NCBI GenBank assembly: GCA_018417955.1
Contig: JACTVC010000003.1
Span: forward strand, 2,170,001 to 2,234,000
Length of the DNA: 64,000 bases
Direction of reading: 5' to 3'
From: Laccaria trichodermophora
Lineage: Eukaryota; Basidiomycota; Agaricomycetes; Agaricales; Hydnangiaceae
Both the position numbers and the translations under genes were made by a program. The notes under the pieces were generated by a model. That model had not been told where the DNA came from. It worked only from the letters and a program-made list of their open reading frames with translations, and did no database searches. Positions 57,201-64,000 of the stretch are shown here, one piece after another; position 1 is the stretch's first letter, and the number at the start of each line of letters is the position of its first letter.

Positions 57201-58508
57201 GTCTTGCCGATGGCGGTTCCTCGCGCAACTGCTGCAGGCATAGCTCGTATTGGTGGGGAGAGGCAGTTTCTTTGACATTGTCGAGGTTATTGAAGGCTGT
57301 GAGCTGTAGTCTGTCGTAACCGAGTCGTGGTCCTCGAGAACAGCAGGTATTCGCACTATCATGGGTCTAGGAACGGCGAGGGCACTTTGATAGTTCATTG
57401 TCTTGTCTTTACATAGAGTAGTTGAGGATGGAGAACTGTCGGTCAACTGAGTAGTGTAGTTGCCCTCGAAAGCTGTGAGATTTCGCGCTATCAAGAGTAA
57501 AGGATCACTACGAGAGGAGGAATCGACTTCAATGTCAAGCTCTTCTGCCCTCAATACTCCCTTCCCTTTTTCCCTAGCTCCTGTCGACGCTACGATTTCA
57601 CAACTAGTAGATTGGATGGAGTGGTGGAATTCGGTCCAGTGGCGGTAGTCATTGGTAGGGTAGGTCATCAATTTCGTCGAATAGGACGGTGAGGTGGTTT
57701 GCCCACAGACGCCTGGTTTAAACGGTGGCGATTGGTGATTAGGGCGATAACAGAATGGGAATTCTTCAGGAAATATCACCATTGAGCTTGCCAGCGAGGG
57801 GGAACTCCAGCCTTCGAAGCCCTGATAACGGCAGTTTTTCATGCAACTGCGATGGGCATAGCTTGTGTTGGTTGTGAGAGGTCGTTTCGACATGGTCGGG
57901 GTTGTCAACGGCGTGAAGCCGTTATCTGTCTTAGCCAGGTGATTACCTCCGAAAGCAGCGGGTGGTCGCGCTATCATGGGTGTGGAAGATGTAGAGTCGA
58001 TGCTCATCATGGCTGGGTTGTTATCTTCGAGAGCAGCGGACATACGCGCTAACGCAGACATGGGCGAGGCTCGGGAGGTTTGGTGGTTTGTGATCTCATC
58101 TTCATGCGGTGCATTCGAGGTCGAGGAGTTGTCGAACAGCCGAGTGGCGCTGTCACCCTCGAAAGCTGCGAGATTTCGCGCTAACGAGGTTCCCGGGATG
58201 AATTGGCTGGCTGGGTCGATGGTTGACTCGTCTTTGCCCAATCGAGGACTTGCATGGGCGATACGGTAATGTCTGAATGGGAATTGGTTGGAGAATACGA
58301 CTGCTTGGCTCCGCTGTGAGGTGGGATTCCGGTCTTCAAGGTCCTGATGATGGCAGTTCTTCGTGCAACTATAGCAGGCATAGCTCGTGTAGATTGGGAG
58401 AGATTGTTTTCTTGACGTTGTCAGGGTTATTGAAGACTGTGAGCCGTTGTCTGTCGTAACCGAGTCCTGACCCTCGAAAGCGGCGGGTATTCGTGCTAAC
58501 ATGGGCAA
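48285..58508 (-). CDS. Inner element: 3407-codon retroelement polyprotein-like frame
   Basis: A single open frame. Residues 1 to about 1000 are tandem repeats: a 26-residue unit (LARIPAAFEGNDS plus a Ser/Asp-rich tail) and a longer cassette with SYARSSCxKNCHRQ. About residue 2010, EECICARSKHILWEC is a degenerate CCHC-like knuckle. Near 2420-2550, RLETAEDTEVKPVFRCRLGL, then KVQAVLTLVHSTSKTL and YSMIAAP-like text mark an RT/connection relic. Near 2690, TNHAALEQARDLKKVNQRLAAWG is the Gypsy RNase H tail. Near 2950, YTVSLDIMINQL is a possible integrase start. The YxDD box and other catalytic residues are not recognised. So the frame is intact while the enzyme motifs are not. Start: M at 58508; an in-frame TGA at 58550 separates it from the leader. 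I infer a non-autonomous family. Confidence 0.7.
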   Translation of the reverse strand: MPMLARIPAAFEGQDSVTTDNGSQSSITLTTSRKQSLPIYTSYACYSCTKNCHHQDLEDRNPTSQRSQAVVFSNQFPFRHYRIAHASPRLGKDESTIDPASQFIPGTSLARNLAAFEGDSATRLFDNSSTSNAPHEDEITNHQTSRASPMSALARMSAALEDNNPAMMSIDSTSSTPMIARPPAAFGGNHLAKTDNGFTPLTTPTMSKRPLTTNTSYAHRSCMKNCRYQGFEGWSSPSLASSMVIFPEEFPFCYRPNHQSPPFKPGVCGQTTSPSYSTKLMTYPTNDYRHWTEFHHSIQSTSCEIVASTGAREKGKGVLRAEELDIEVDSSSRSDPLLLIARNLTAFEGNYTTQLTDSSPSSTTLCKDKTMNYQSALAVPRPMIVRIPAVLEDHDSVTTDYSSQPSITSTMSKKLPLPTNTSYACSSCARNRHRQDLEGQESLLQPSRVIVLPGRFPFCHHPIIDTSPRLREDEATNHLSSHATCYTPIPSVARMTAASEGNDSTLMDDTPSLPLFSLAYTPVAFEDDLATTDDGFAPPLSTLVYTPAILQVNGSVTTDDGSAFPTPSIAQSPAAFEGNASVMSSNGSQLSVIRTSSKNQTLPTNLGYARSSCMKSCRRQDFENWNSLSQTNPQLSKNEPTVDPTSQPPLETSSARTLAAVEGVSIPWRINNSSSPTTLHEEEAAIHRTTQTIPVPSMMRLPAAFENNHLDTTDNYSISPASTLKRILVVYESNDLAKMNVDPMSSLYTIARITAAFEDNIQAMKANIVPVPSVPTIVRPHAASGGKDSAMMNANSTRSPSTIACIPAAFKDDDLAIVDVGSTPYPSSLAHMLAALENHNPTAMSVDSAISLLKNSQIPTDLAIVPSGEFPPRQRPNHRLPPFKPGGREQIFPLPLSITSIAPIIKDSDLSHMTWQLSRCQPSLFNPGAHWQASLPPRITSSTAPYARNDNLSHRLCDIIVSVKNQLMTSTTKRGKGKGVTTMNKPDLDAIAFTSDNLSPLSSPEHLRPHLLTDINLVGRFPDPIAPQSSNRKPRPSKGSTKITAAPRSANHPETTVSTNKTWEPSTVTAKRLVTVGTATQGEFGEVEMRASLPSHNEGECDSGTATVEREDLIESCANIWDIENIVLIYHALISVSRPTLMSLHSLDILTQGRTSPSLGTSQDDKRTPSPHEVAALTIAAHESAKYPEPKTSYKIAQKLYATNLNQFAALCAVIHTRIKSDKTLASLLNRIEKERELEMMAEEREVTFQSHTIRWDVKVLLLANPIITKVSKPIFTCPHYLDVITSEGASPNPTISQNYGNYLNTKAADKITREVCLADPDWLAAPSAATQSKVLNDGTQTSSYSQIGKEEFRIFGVIKDLQVWIQHVAIPTNHTFEIPILTAVKDVLVCNNLTLLERVKVCRKQHLAGCSNSDVSCVVEWSPLLEASQIVSTKNHTPQVLVIYFHDQEWGSFTWAYTSHRILQRHTTLTSIQTTRLHELESELAKTERERVDPRDSPHKEDCLKPLTSTRLPSPLAIGPILIRLSSYPAATKGANRMHASCRSANKMTAVLKSTNNPELNRSEDQSEILPRPNLLVKETPASFTKLETSNGVEHNIMPKAIQKWDHPLLNYDYSLRQLLTPHLNQTELPPTYHLPRQGPTVLSKCSMKNLQTKEGCYGPIPEGFMNLQVSHWIGLQRIDGRIQKRRSAREQTREKRYSHLLINSLIYVETLIEPNQTIFQDETTSLVILQCQPLTPHYLWKKEGSEVSKGPSAPTVRLNFARNPAANRGQSIGRFVNLLVLNSIHVYESKYGSVQQLSKPARIISFAIRSPSNNTMTMRAGLLMSTTTITSDCFRAPAASNLRKLSPRSRTSYAQHWRETLPTPNHAFPIYHCDIMITGFRVHFINEKRAQVNRIRIRRLPVSWLQVEYRKRSMPSYSCNHSHAACATNAELSITKDERRPYTHSKEADKGRYTGLASNTEAKPFNQLFWAGGPITVTGKEFPLIRTRKGAIGGQDKSNRHPDLPREECICARSKHILWECPPSGKSNVPWNAIHEIHGESDPDENEEETFAAIKRDSIAVKMHEVINQTEALPIATYHRVLALQVHHDWRGIRHHEKRKSKGLSLVTGVSEQTPAKITKPVEDLQAVSERSVIRFINEHRELFGRVILAASARRDNLAIEVLVAYTTVFFIHRKAVARTEPKRSAKQHSDFVASNEAPIQPFTVTLGMESQDMMTASSLTTTVVNLLPWYVLGGEVVGYLHDPGVTMNKPRDEGHLHDLNIGVNQPRDEEILRKTANSAEANGDLEIIEYLIEAAPEHDGRFKDDFPWGPETTAFPKNPTVGNIDKPLDFEPETSFKFREKSSKVWCRDVAAREVNDRLRHVKARVQTPPLPNIHSTSEPANEAQPVKLKAIGRLLSKESQVSLSDIWTESIRLETAEDTEVKPVFRCRLGLWQTREMLLDLESARSPMLDFMIHSKASLGFFLSNPVKSYGSHSIVILLEKLLQLERLALKEKVQAVLTLVHSTSKTLLPIPCEAIIRSPNHVSSCSMIAAPRSDLLSGVVERQGSADLEIILERVKDPHMNNLGPKPPMMNKSYWLCISALKLTLRIRLRLGQTTRVRNIKITLSQTKSEEVWEVINKMPPLVEKLHKEQYEVNLTNKWGATPVEVTKRTSRVITLGRGTFKSAEIYYKAIGTTCITNHAALEQARDLKKVNQRLAAWGAVTMVHRDPRHEINSALNNVDLPIKRDAVRHDVAQGAKDKMFRATTAPKATCPTRRQEDTKDSQVLDTCTRLLAAEGKHKEPPNSAKAAKDEFNNTSRIESFSDSEIQGDFSLYPEIDLKAYPSGAKQSYMPRNKDWVELSRLPLVVDSIRHKATMFANHFQGGSSKIDLALYKLETRSACTEPCRYGIARLRGLFCCPIMNLSNKAYSAIYSTYRKTRMSHRTMMSSPLLKSTQVLSRRTYTVSLDIMINQLSPGKHCCVTIPVHPSRLIHIIIHALSVLYAGSPHDNSADRPLQINQMMNNRTYRPYKGARLTVPSSEVMNSSPCPEQYPFDINWEVDVRRSDNPCFSIYKSYPLKRDLHAALETPIDLAARINAWSNYGSTGTSEISAISKGNLNLPNPVVSLNPVWNSGGLSAMEAPKEKESISNFNPHIRPCSGGIYLNLVKGRFVQPSGIYDVMCSKIMSREMEIPPFRMKELPFPHESLHPTLNANDCTRSDNGYSVCDCRVGLKVNTNEKTDDLTKSAIRHPAARSWEPEPPAARSLSVRSEATLTETISDGTGLHSVSNSQNAADDKVSPCGERFDNQSMNDSDSAISLESLLLDLSPCKMPAAWELEPVRTAIVAEANGSRLTVKRIFRINAQDDVVTVSRAPMVGSSLTHRLILQGLQSSCNPCCTSRAVTVLGAFPLDLVLTTSSICMSGI

Positions 58509-58570
58509 GGGAGATGTGGAGCCGTTGCCCTCGAAAGCAGCGGGTATTCACGCTAACGAGGGTGTGGGAT
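55970..58570 (-). repeat. 26-residue (78-bp) tandem repeats in inner coding region
   Basis: About 18 copies of CTCGAAAGCAGCGGGTATTCGCG (plus strand). In the runs 55998-56388 and 56770-57006 the spacing is 75-82 bp; elsewhere longer cassettes intervene. Minus-strand translation A-R-x-P-A-A-F-E-G/D-N. Confidence 0.8.
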
Positions 58571-58739
58571 CATCGTGCAAGATGTGGTCAACGGTTTTCT
58601 CACCAGTGTTAAGGTTTAGGTTTACCTGGGAGCCGGGAATTCTGGAAGGCGTCGTGAGTTGACAGGATCTGTCAATCAGACTTGCCTTATGTAGTTTCTC
58701 CGGGTCTCTGCACTCCAGGACTTCGTCTTGATGAAGTCC

Positions 58740-58754
58740 GCGGTGCCCCCACCA
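58740..58754 (-). other. Candidate primer-binding site of inner element
   Basis: Plus strand GCGGTGCCCCCACCA next to the LTR. Its complement begins TGG, as a tRNA 3'-CCA primer requires. The same string (GGTGCCCCCACCA) lies at 61910-61922 beside the outer 5' LTR. The tRNA is not identified. Confidence 0.55.
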
Positions 58755-58755
58755 T

Positions 58756-59127
58756 TGTGAAACCGAAGGGCTGATCGGGACTTCTCGACGAAGGCGTGAG
58801 TGCGAGATGGCGGCGGAGAATATTCGGGGTACGCGAGAGAGTGTTTGTAACGTGGTGCCGCGAGGCGATACCACGTTGAGAATATCCTGTGACCCAGGAA
58901 CTGGGGCGCGGTCACCCGGCGCAGGACTCTTGTATCCCGGAGGGGAGGCATAAGGTTGCCTAGCCGTATAGAAAAGGGGTGACTCCGTCCACATGTAAAG
59001 TATAATGTGGTTGCAAAGTGAGTATATTTGTTGTGAATGCAATGCTACACAGAGCAGTGACAAATACAAGTAAATATGATGGTTCTAAGTCACGCAAGAA
59101 GTATACTTATACTACCATGCCGTTACA
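58756..59127 (-). repeat. 5' LTR of inner element
   Basis: 372 bp. It is followed on the minus strand by one base and then TGGTGGGGGCACC (candidate PBS, about 58742-58754). Confidence 0.95.
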
Positions 59128-59132
59128 GCTGC

Positions 59133-61900
59133 ACTCGAGGCGGTGAACTGATTCAAGCTGGTAGAGTAAGGCTTCTGAACAGTTTTGTTAGAGGACTTTG
59201 GTTTGGGACGGTCCGCGCTTTTATGAGCAGCGATAGTTAAAGCGGCGACTTCATGAGACGGGGACATTCGATTCTCGTTTTGAGAGTTTATAGGGTTCGA
59301 AAGTGTTCCTTCAGAAGTTATGCTATCTATGGAATGGAAACCCATGAGTGCGGGCCCTGGTACAGGTATGAGGGCATGATTGATGAGGATAACATTTTCA
59401 ATGTCCCAGAAGCCCACATCCTTATTCGCATCTTCACGCTCTACCGTCGTCGTTCCCGACGAGTTGCCTTCTCCCTCTAATTGGCTTAAGGAAGATGCTT
59501 GCGTCTTGCTGTTCCTGATCTCACATTGAGTAGCAGCGCCTTCTGCAGCACGCTGTTCCACGCTGACGGTAAAAGGTCCCCAGGTCAGTTTGCTGGAAGT
59601 AGTTATTTCAGGGAGGTTCGCGCTCTTGTGAGCAGCAGTCGTTTTAGTCGAGCTTTTACTGGGCACAGGTATCTGATTCATGCCTTGGAGAGCGATGAGA
59701 CTTGCGGATATGCCTGTGGGATTAACGTCGGTCAGCAAGAGGGGCCTTAGGTGCCCAGGACAGATTAGCAGAGGGAGATCGTCGCTCATGGAAGCGATAG
59801 CCTTGCGATCAGGTCTAAGTGTTGTGGTTACTCCTTTACTCTTTCTCCTCCTAATCGTTGAACGCATTACAAGTTCATTTCTAGTGGAGACGATGATGTC
59901 GCAGAACCTGTGTCTAAGGTTGTCGTTTCTAGCATAAGGGGCTGTCGAACTCGTTATGCGAGGAGGCAGGGAGGCTTGCCAGTGGTCACCTGGATTAAAC
60001 AATGATGGTTGACATCTAGAGAGTTGCCAGGACATGTGGTTGAGATCACTATCCTTTATGGTAGGGGCTATCGAAATTATCGAGTGAGGTAGTGGAAAGA
60101 TCTGTTCACGACCGCCTGGCTTGAACGGTGGCAGTTGATGATTAGGGCGTTGACGGGGAGGAAATTCCCCAGGAGGTACAATCGCTAGATCTGTCGGGAC
60201 CTGAGAGTTCTTAAGTAAGGAAATTGCAGAACCGACATTCATCGCAGTCGAGTCGTGATTCTCAAGAGCAGCGAGCATATGCGCTAACGAGGATGGGGAA
60301 GGAGTAGATCCGACATCCATTATGGCCAGGTCGTCATCTTTGAAAGCAGCAGGCATATGCGCCCTCGTGGAAGGGGAACGTGTAGAGTTGGCATTCATCA
60401 TGGCCGAGTCCTTACCCCCAGAAGCAGTGTGTGGTCGCGCTAAGGTGGGTACAGAGGGTACAGGAACGACGTTCGCCTTCATGGCCTGGATATTATCCTC
60501 GAAAGCAGCGGTTATACGCGCTATCATGGATAGGGAAGACATGGGGTCGACATTCATCTTAGCTAGGTCATTACTCTCATAGACAACGAGTATTCGTTTT
60601 AGCGTGGATGCAGGAGATATCGAGTTGTTGTCCATCGTATCCAGGTGATTATTCTCAAAGACGGCGGGTAATCGCATCATCAAGGGTACAGAAATGGTCT
60701 GTGTAGTTAGATGGGTTGCTGCCTCTTCTTCACGCAGGGTAGTTGAGGACAAGGAGCTGTCGATCAGCCAAGGGATACTGACTCCCTCGTCCGCTGCGAG
60801 AGTTCGCGCTAATGAGGTTTCCAGGGGTGATTGGCCAGCTGGGTCGACGGTTGGCTCGTCCTCACGCCACTGCGGGCTTGCGTAGACGATAGGTCGTCGA
60901 CAGAATGGAAGTCCCTGAAGGGGTACGACCATCTGGCTCATCTGCAGGAGGGGATTCCGTTTTTCGAGGGCCTGCTGCTGGCAGTCCCTTGCGAGACTAC
61001 TGCGGGCGTAGCTCGTGTAGGTTGGGAGGGATCGCTTCGACATTGTCAGGGTAATCGAAAGCGTGGAGCCATTGCCCGTCGTAGTGAGGTGATTACTTCC
61101 AAAAGCAGCATGTGGTTGCGCTATGGTAGGTACAGAGGGTACGAGAACAACGTCCACTTTCATGGCCAGGATATTGTCCTCAGAAGCAGCGGTTGTTCGC
61201 GCTAATGGGGGACGGAAAGGCGTAGAGTCGTCGTTTGTCGTATCTGAGTCATTACCCTCGGAGGCAGCGGTTAATCGCACTATCGAGGGTACAGGAACGA
61301 CTTGGGCAGTTTGCTGGTCCGTCTTCCCATTTTCGCACAGGGTAATCGAAAGCGATGAGCTGTCGATCAGTTGAGGGACGCTGTCGCCCTTGAAGGCTGC
61401 GAGATTTCGTGCTGACAAGGTTTCTGGGGGGAATTGACTGGCTAGGTCGACGGTCAGCTCGTTTTCGTGCAGTTGAGAGCTTGACTGCGAGTGGGAGTTC
61501 CGGCTTTCAAGGCCCTGACGATGGCAGTTCTTTGCGCAACTGCCACGGGCATAGCTCGTGTCGGTTGGGAGAGGTCGTTTCGATGTTGTCAGGGTTGTCG
61601 ATGGTGTGAAGCCGTTGTTCAACGTAGCCAAGTTGTTACCCTCGGAAGCAGCGGGTATTCGCGCTAACGTGGGCAAAGGAGATATGGAACCATTGCCCTC
61701 GAAAGCAGCGGGTATTCGCACTAACGAGGGTGTGGGAGCATCGTGCGAGGCGTGGTCAACGGTTTTCTCACCTGTGTTAGGGTTTAAGTTTACTTGGGAG
61801 TCGGGAAATCTGGAAACTGTCGTGAGTTGACAGGATCTGTCAATCAGACTCGCCTTATGTAGTTTCTCTGAGTTATTGCACTCCAGGACTTCATCTTGAT
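59133..61900 (-). pseudogene. Outer element: gag-like repeat region
   Basis: An open frame of over 900 codons between LTR and insertion point, without stop. It has the same cassettes as the inner copy (SYARGSCAKNCHRQ, LARIPAAFEGN, SSLAHMLAALENHD). It holds about 14 copies of the 26-residue unit between 60240 and 61760. The frame also continues into the LTR (to 62231), which I treat as read-through. Interrupted at 59128 by the inner element. No domain assigned. Confidence 0.6.
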
Positions 61901-61923
61901 GAAGTCCGTGGTGCCCCCACCAT

Positions 61924-62291
61924 TGTGAAACCGAAGGGCTGATCGGGACTTCTCGACGAAGGTGTGAGTGCGAGATGGCAGCGGAGAATATTCGGGGTAC
62001 GCAGGAGAGTGTTTGCAACGTGGTGCCGCGAGGCGATACCATGTTGAGGATATCCTGTGACCCAGGAACTGGGGCGCGGTCACCCGGCGCAGGACTCTTG
62101 TATCCCGGAGGGGAGGCATATGGCTGCCTAGCCGTACAGAAAGGGTGTGACTCCGTCCACATGTAATATATAATGTGGTTGCAAAGTGAGTATATTTGTT
62201 GAGAACGCAACACTATACAGAGTTGAAACAAATATATGTAAATACGATGGTTCTAGGTCAGGCAAGAAGTATATACTACCACGCCGTTACA
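61924..62291 (-). repeat. 5' LTR of outer element
   Basis: 368 bp, partner of 38449-38816. Right flank CTACT (62292-62296). Confidence 0.95.
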
Positions 62292-62296
62292 CTACT

Positions 62297-62960
62297 GCTA
62301 TTTTTTGCTGTTCATTATTCCTGTTGTTATTCCTGTGTGTTGTAATATGGTATAAAGAGGTCTGGCTACAGAAATTAATGGGGTAATTAATGAAAATAGA
62401 GCTAAAAGTCACAAAAAAAAGAGAAAAAATAATAGAGTATTGTTGATGGTCTGTGCACATTTTCTGATAAGAAATTATATCCAGAAAATTAGAAGAAAAA
62501 GAGAAAAATAATGGACTGTTGTTGACAATATTGGGGTATTGTATACATGGTCTGTGCATATTTCCTAAAATGGTAATTAATACAAATATAGCTAGAAAAA
62601 TTAGAAAAAAAATTCACATGATATAAATGGTTGTTGATAATGTTAATATACTGTTTACTTGGTCTGTGCATATTTCCAAATATGGTAATGAATCAAAATA
62701 TAGCCAGAAAATCAGAACAAAAAGAGAAAAATAATAGACTATTGTTAACAATATTTAGATACCGGTCTGTGGACATTTCCTAATATGGTAAATAATACAA
62801 ATATAGCTATAAAAACAGAAAAGAAAATAGAAAAAAGAATAGACATACTATTAACTGTTATTGACAATGTTGGTGTATGGTGCACATGGTCTGTGCATAT
62901 TTCCAAATAAGGTAATTTGTGCAAATATTGCCAGAAAATTACAATAAAATACAAGAAACA
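62297..62960. repeat. Third minisatellite type (right part)
   Basis: About five units with TGGTCTGTGCAYATTTCC, AATATGGTAAT and ATATAGCCAGAAAATCAGA, similar to 37975-38200. The retrotransposon therefore inserted beside or inside this array. Confidence 0.75.
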
Positions 62961-63820
62961 TTAAAGAAAATATTGGATGGTAGTCACTATTGGTTATAAT
63001 GTTGCAGAGCTGAAATCAGTAAATGAGGCAAGATTACTATTTTAAATGAAAATTGTTTAGAAAATGTGCTAAAAATGAGAAAAAATAGGACTTGTTGTTG
63101 GGTACTGTTGTCAAAATCTAAGGTCTATATGTAAAAAAGGAAATTCAAGTATTTAATAGAGAGATCAGAATTCTAGGAGATTCTAGCCATTCTTGCAGAA
63201 ATAGGTGGGGCACAGTGAAGTACTGGTAGTCAGAAAGAAATTTAACATGTCATTATGGTCAACAGATATGAGAACATCATATCATATTATATTTATAACT
63301 TCAGATACTGACAATCCTCAGAGCTCTCTGCAGTCCTCAGAAATATACCTCTATAAAAGTGAAAAAAAAAAAAAAAAAAGCTGGCATAGTCAATATGACA
63401 GTTCCCAAACTCTCTCTAGTCTTCAGGAACATACTTCTACCACAGTGAAGAAATATGGCTCACACATCAGCCAATATTTACTTCTGGTAATTTGCAAGAA
63501 TAATAGACATCAGTAATAATTCAGTAAGTAAGGCTAGTCTATTATAGGTAGTTATTAATATGCATTCAACATAAGAGCAGTCAGTAACAGCCTTTATTAT
63601 CTCATAGAGCAGAATTTAGAAGCTATAACTATATAACAAATAGCTGAATGCAATATATAATCTGGTTTTTCTATAATAAAAATACAATATAAAGTAAAAA
63701 GGCAAGTTTAGGACCAAAATGATCTTTATGATAAATTTTGTAGAAAAGTTGAATCCAAAAGATAAAAGTTTGAATGGTCAGAAATTTTTGAAGTTTTTTT
63801 TTTTTGAAACTAGGACCCCA
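62961..63820. other. A/T-rich spacer, no gene seen
   Basis: A CTCTAGTCCT-like phrase (CAGTCCTCAGAAATATACCTCT and CAGTCTTCAGGAACATACTTCT-like, about 63330 and 63415) is repeated once, with a poly-A run at 63361-63379. No gene recognised. Confidence 0.4.
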
Positions 63821-63828
63821 GATACTCT

Positions 63829-64000
63829 GTGACACTGGCAGGAAATTTTTTGCCTATGTGACATGGCTAAAACATTTCCGAGCAGTGTGACATAGTCAAA
63901 ACATTTTTCAGCAGTGTGACATGGCTAAAAAATTTCTTAGCAGTGTGACATGGCTAAAACATTTTTCAGCAGTGTCACACAGCTAAAAAATTTCCTACCA
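63829..64000. repeat. 29-bp tandem repeat (6 units, runs off the window)
   Basis: TGTGACATGGCTAAAACATT is the unit core. Starts lie at 63857, 63886, 63915, 63944 and 63973 (exactly 29 bp), with a diverged unit at 63829. The array continues beyond 64000. Confidence 0.9.

Larger units (their letters stand above)
47306..59127 (-). mobile_element. Inner LTR retrotransposon (11.8 kb), nested
   Basis: LTRs 47306-47677 and 58756-59127 (372 bp each) differ at one base. The 5-bp duplication GCTGC flanks it (47301-47305 and 59128-59132). Rejoining the flanks restores the outer element (TGTATGGCTGC|ACTCGAGG, like GTATGACCGCGCACAAGG in the inner copy). Same orientation and layout as the outer element: 5' LTR, PBS, one very long coding region, about 600 bp untranslated, G-run PPT, 3' LTR. 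Near-identical LTRs indicate a recent insertion. Confidence 0.95.
38449..62291 (-). mobile_element. Outer LTR retrotransposon (Ty3/Gypsy-derived), split by the inner element
   Basis: Two 368-bp LTRs (38449-38816, 61924-62291) share TGTGAAACC...GTTACA ends and are flanked by the 5-bp duplication CTACT (38444-38448 and 62292-62296). Transcription is on the minus strand: a G-run polypurine tract borders the 38449 LTR, and a candidate primer-binding site TGGTGGGGGCACC follows the 61924 LTR. Subtracting the inner element and the MITE leaves about 11.2 kb. Coding sequence resembles the inner element throughout but is cut into several frames. The RNase H relic supports Ty3/Gypsy. Confidence 0.93.

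Noticed and set aside
58739..58754. A tRNA gene at the CCA-like string
   Set aside because: Only the complement of a tRNA 3' end is present, as expected for a primer-binding site. No cloverleaf can be formed.

Overview
The window looks like a repeat-rich stretch of an Agaricomycete (mushroom-forming basidiomycete) genome. The evidence is genes split by introns of about 45-110 bp with GTAAGT/GTATGT donors and YAG acceptors, an SH3-domain gene, a Ty3/Gypsy-type RNase H relic, a Helitron-type N-terminal protein fragment and a hAT element carrying a PHD finger. No bacterial-style operons, rRNA, tRNA or CRISPR were seen. No species is claimed.

Layout. Positions 1-4,200 are stacked mobile elements: a 3.3-kb element (229-3514) with an A/T-rich minisatellite core, a 798-bp hAT element inserted into it, and two perfect foldback hairpins nearby. 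Positions 5,066-7,340 (+) and 8,211-14,271 (-) are two converging multi-exon genes of unknown function. The first has a homopolymer frameshift and a foldback-associated stop. The second is split by a 1.1-kb element. Positions 14,300-19,500 hold remnants of ordinary genes: an alpha/beta-hydrolase-like piece, an SH3/Boi-like piece and an unassigned one. They are mixed with clusters of a 20-bp dyad motif and a third foldback hairpin. Positions 20,005-24,143 are nested copies of the 1.1-kb family. Positions 24,958-27,517 (+) carry one apparently intact two-exon gene of unknown function. Another 1.1-kb copy and a Helitron-like N-terminal fragment (28,794-30,425) follow. Positions 30,417-38,400 are minisatellite arrays, a 160-bp satellite that changes orientation at the fourth hairpin, and low-information spacer.

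Positions 38,444-62,296 are one insertion locus. An outer LTR retrotransposon (minus strand, TSD CTACT, 368-bp LTRs) contains an inner relative (47,306-59,127; TSD GCTGC, 372-bp LTRs). The outer copy also carries an 815-bp hAT-type MITE. The inner copy has a single 3,407-codon open frame whose Gypsy pol motifs are badly eroded, while the LTRs are nearly identical. This suggests a coding but non-autonomous family moved in trans. The seven LTR-to-LTR differences that I can count are all CpG to TpG/CpA changes, as expected from cytosine methylation and deamination. The window ends in more minisatellite and a 29-bp tandem array.

The most unusual signals are these: (1) the TTGG-N5-CCAA dyad clusters, with compensated variants; (2) foldback hairpins at the centre of inverted repeat arrangements; (3) the element families with TT-type junctions, hairpin ends and head-to-tail partial-plus-complete copies, which look rolling-circle-like; (4) the nested large-ORF retroelements.
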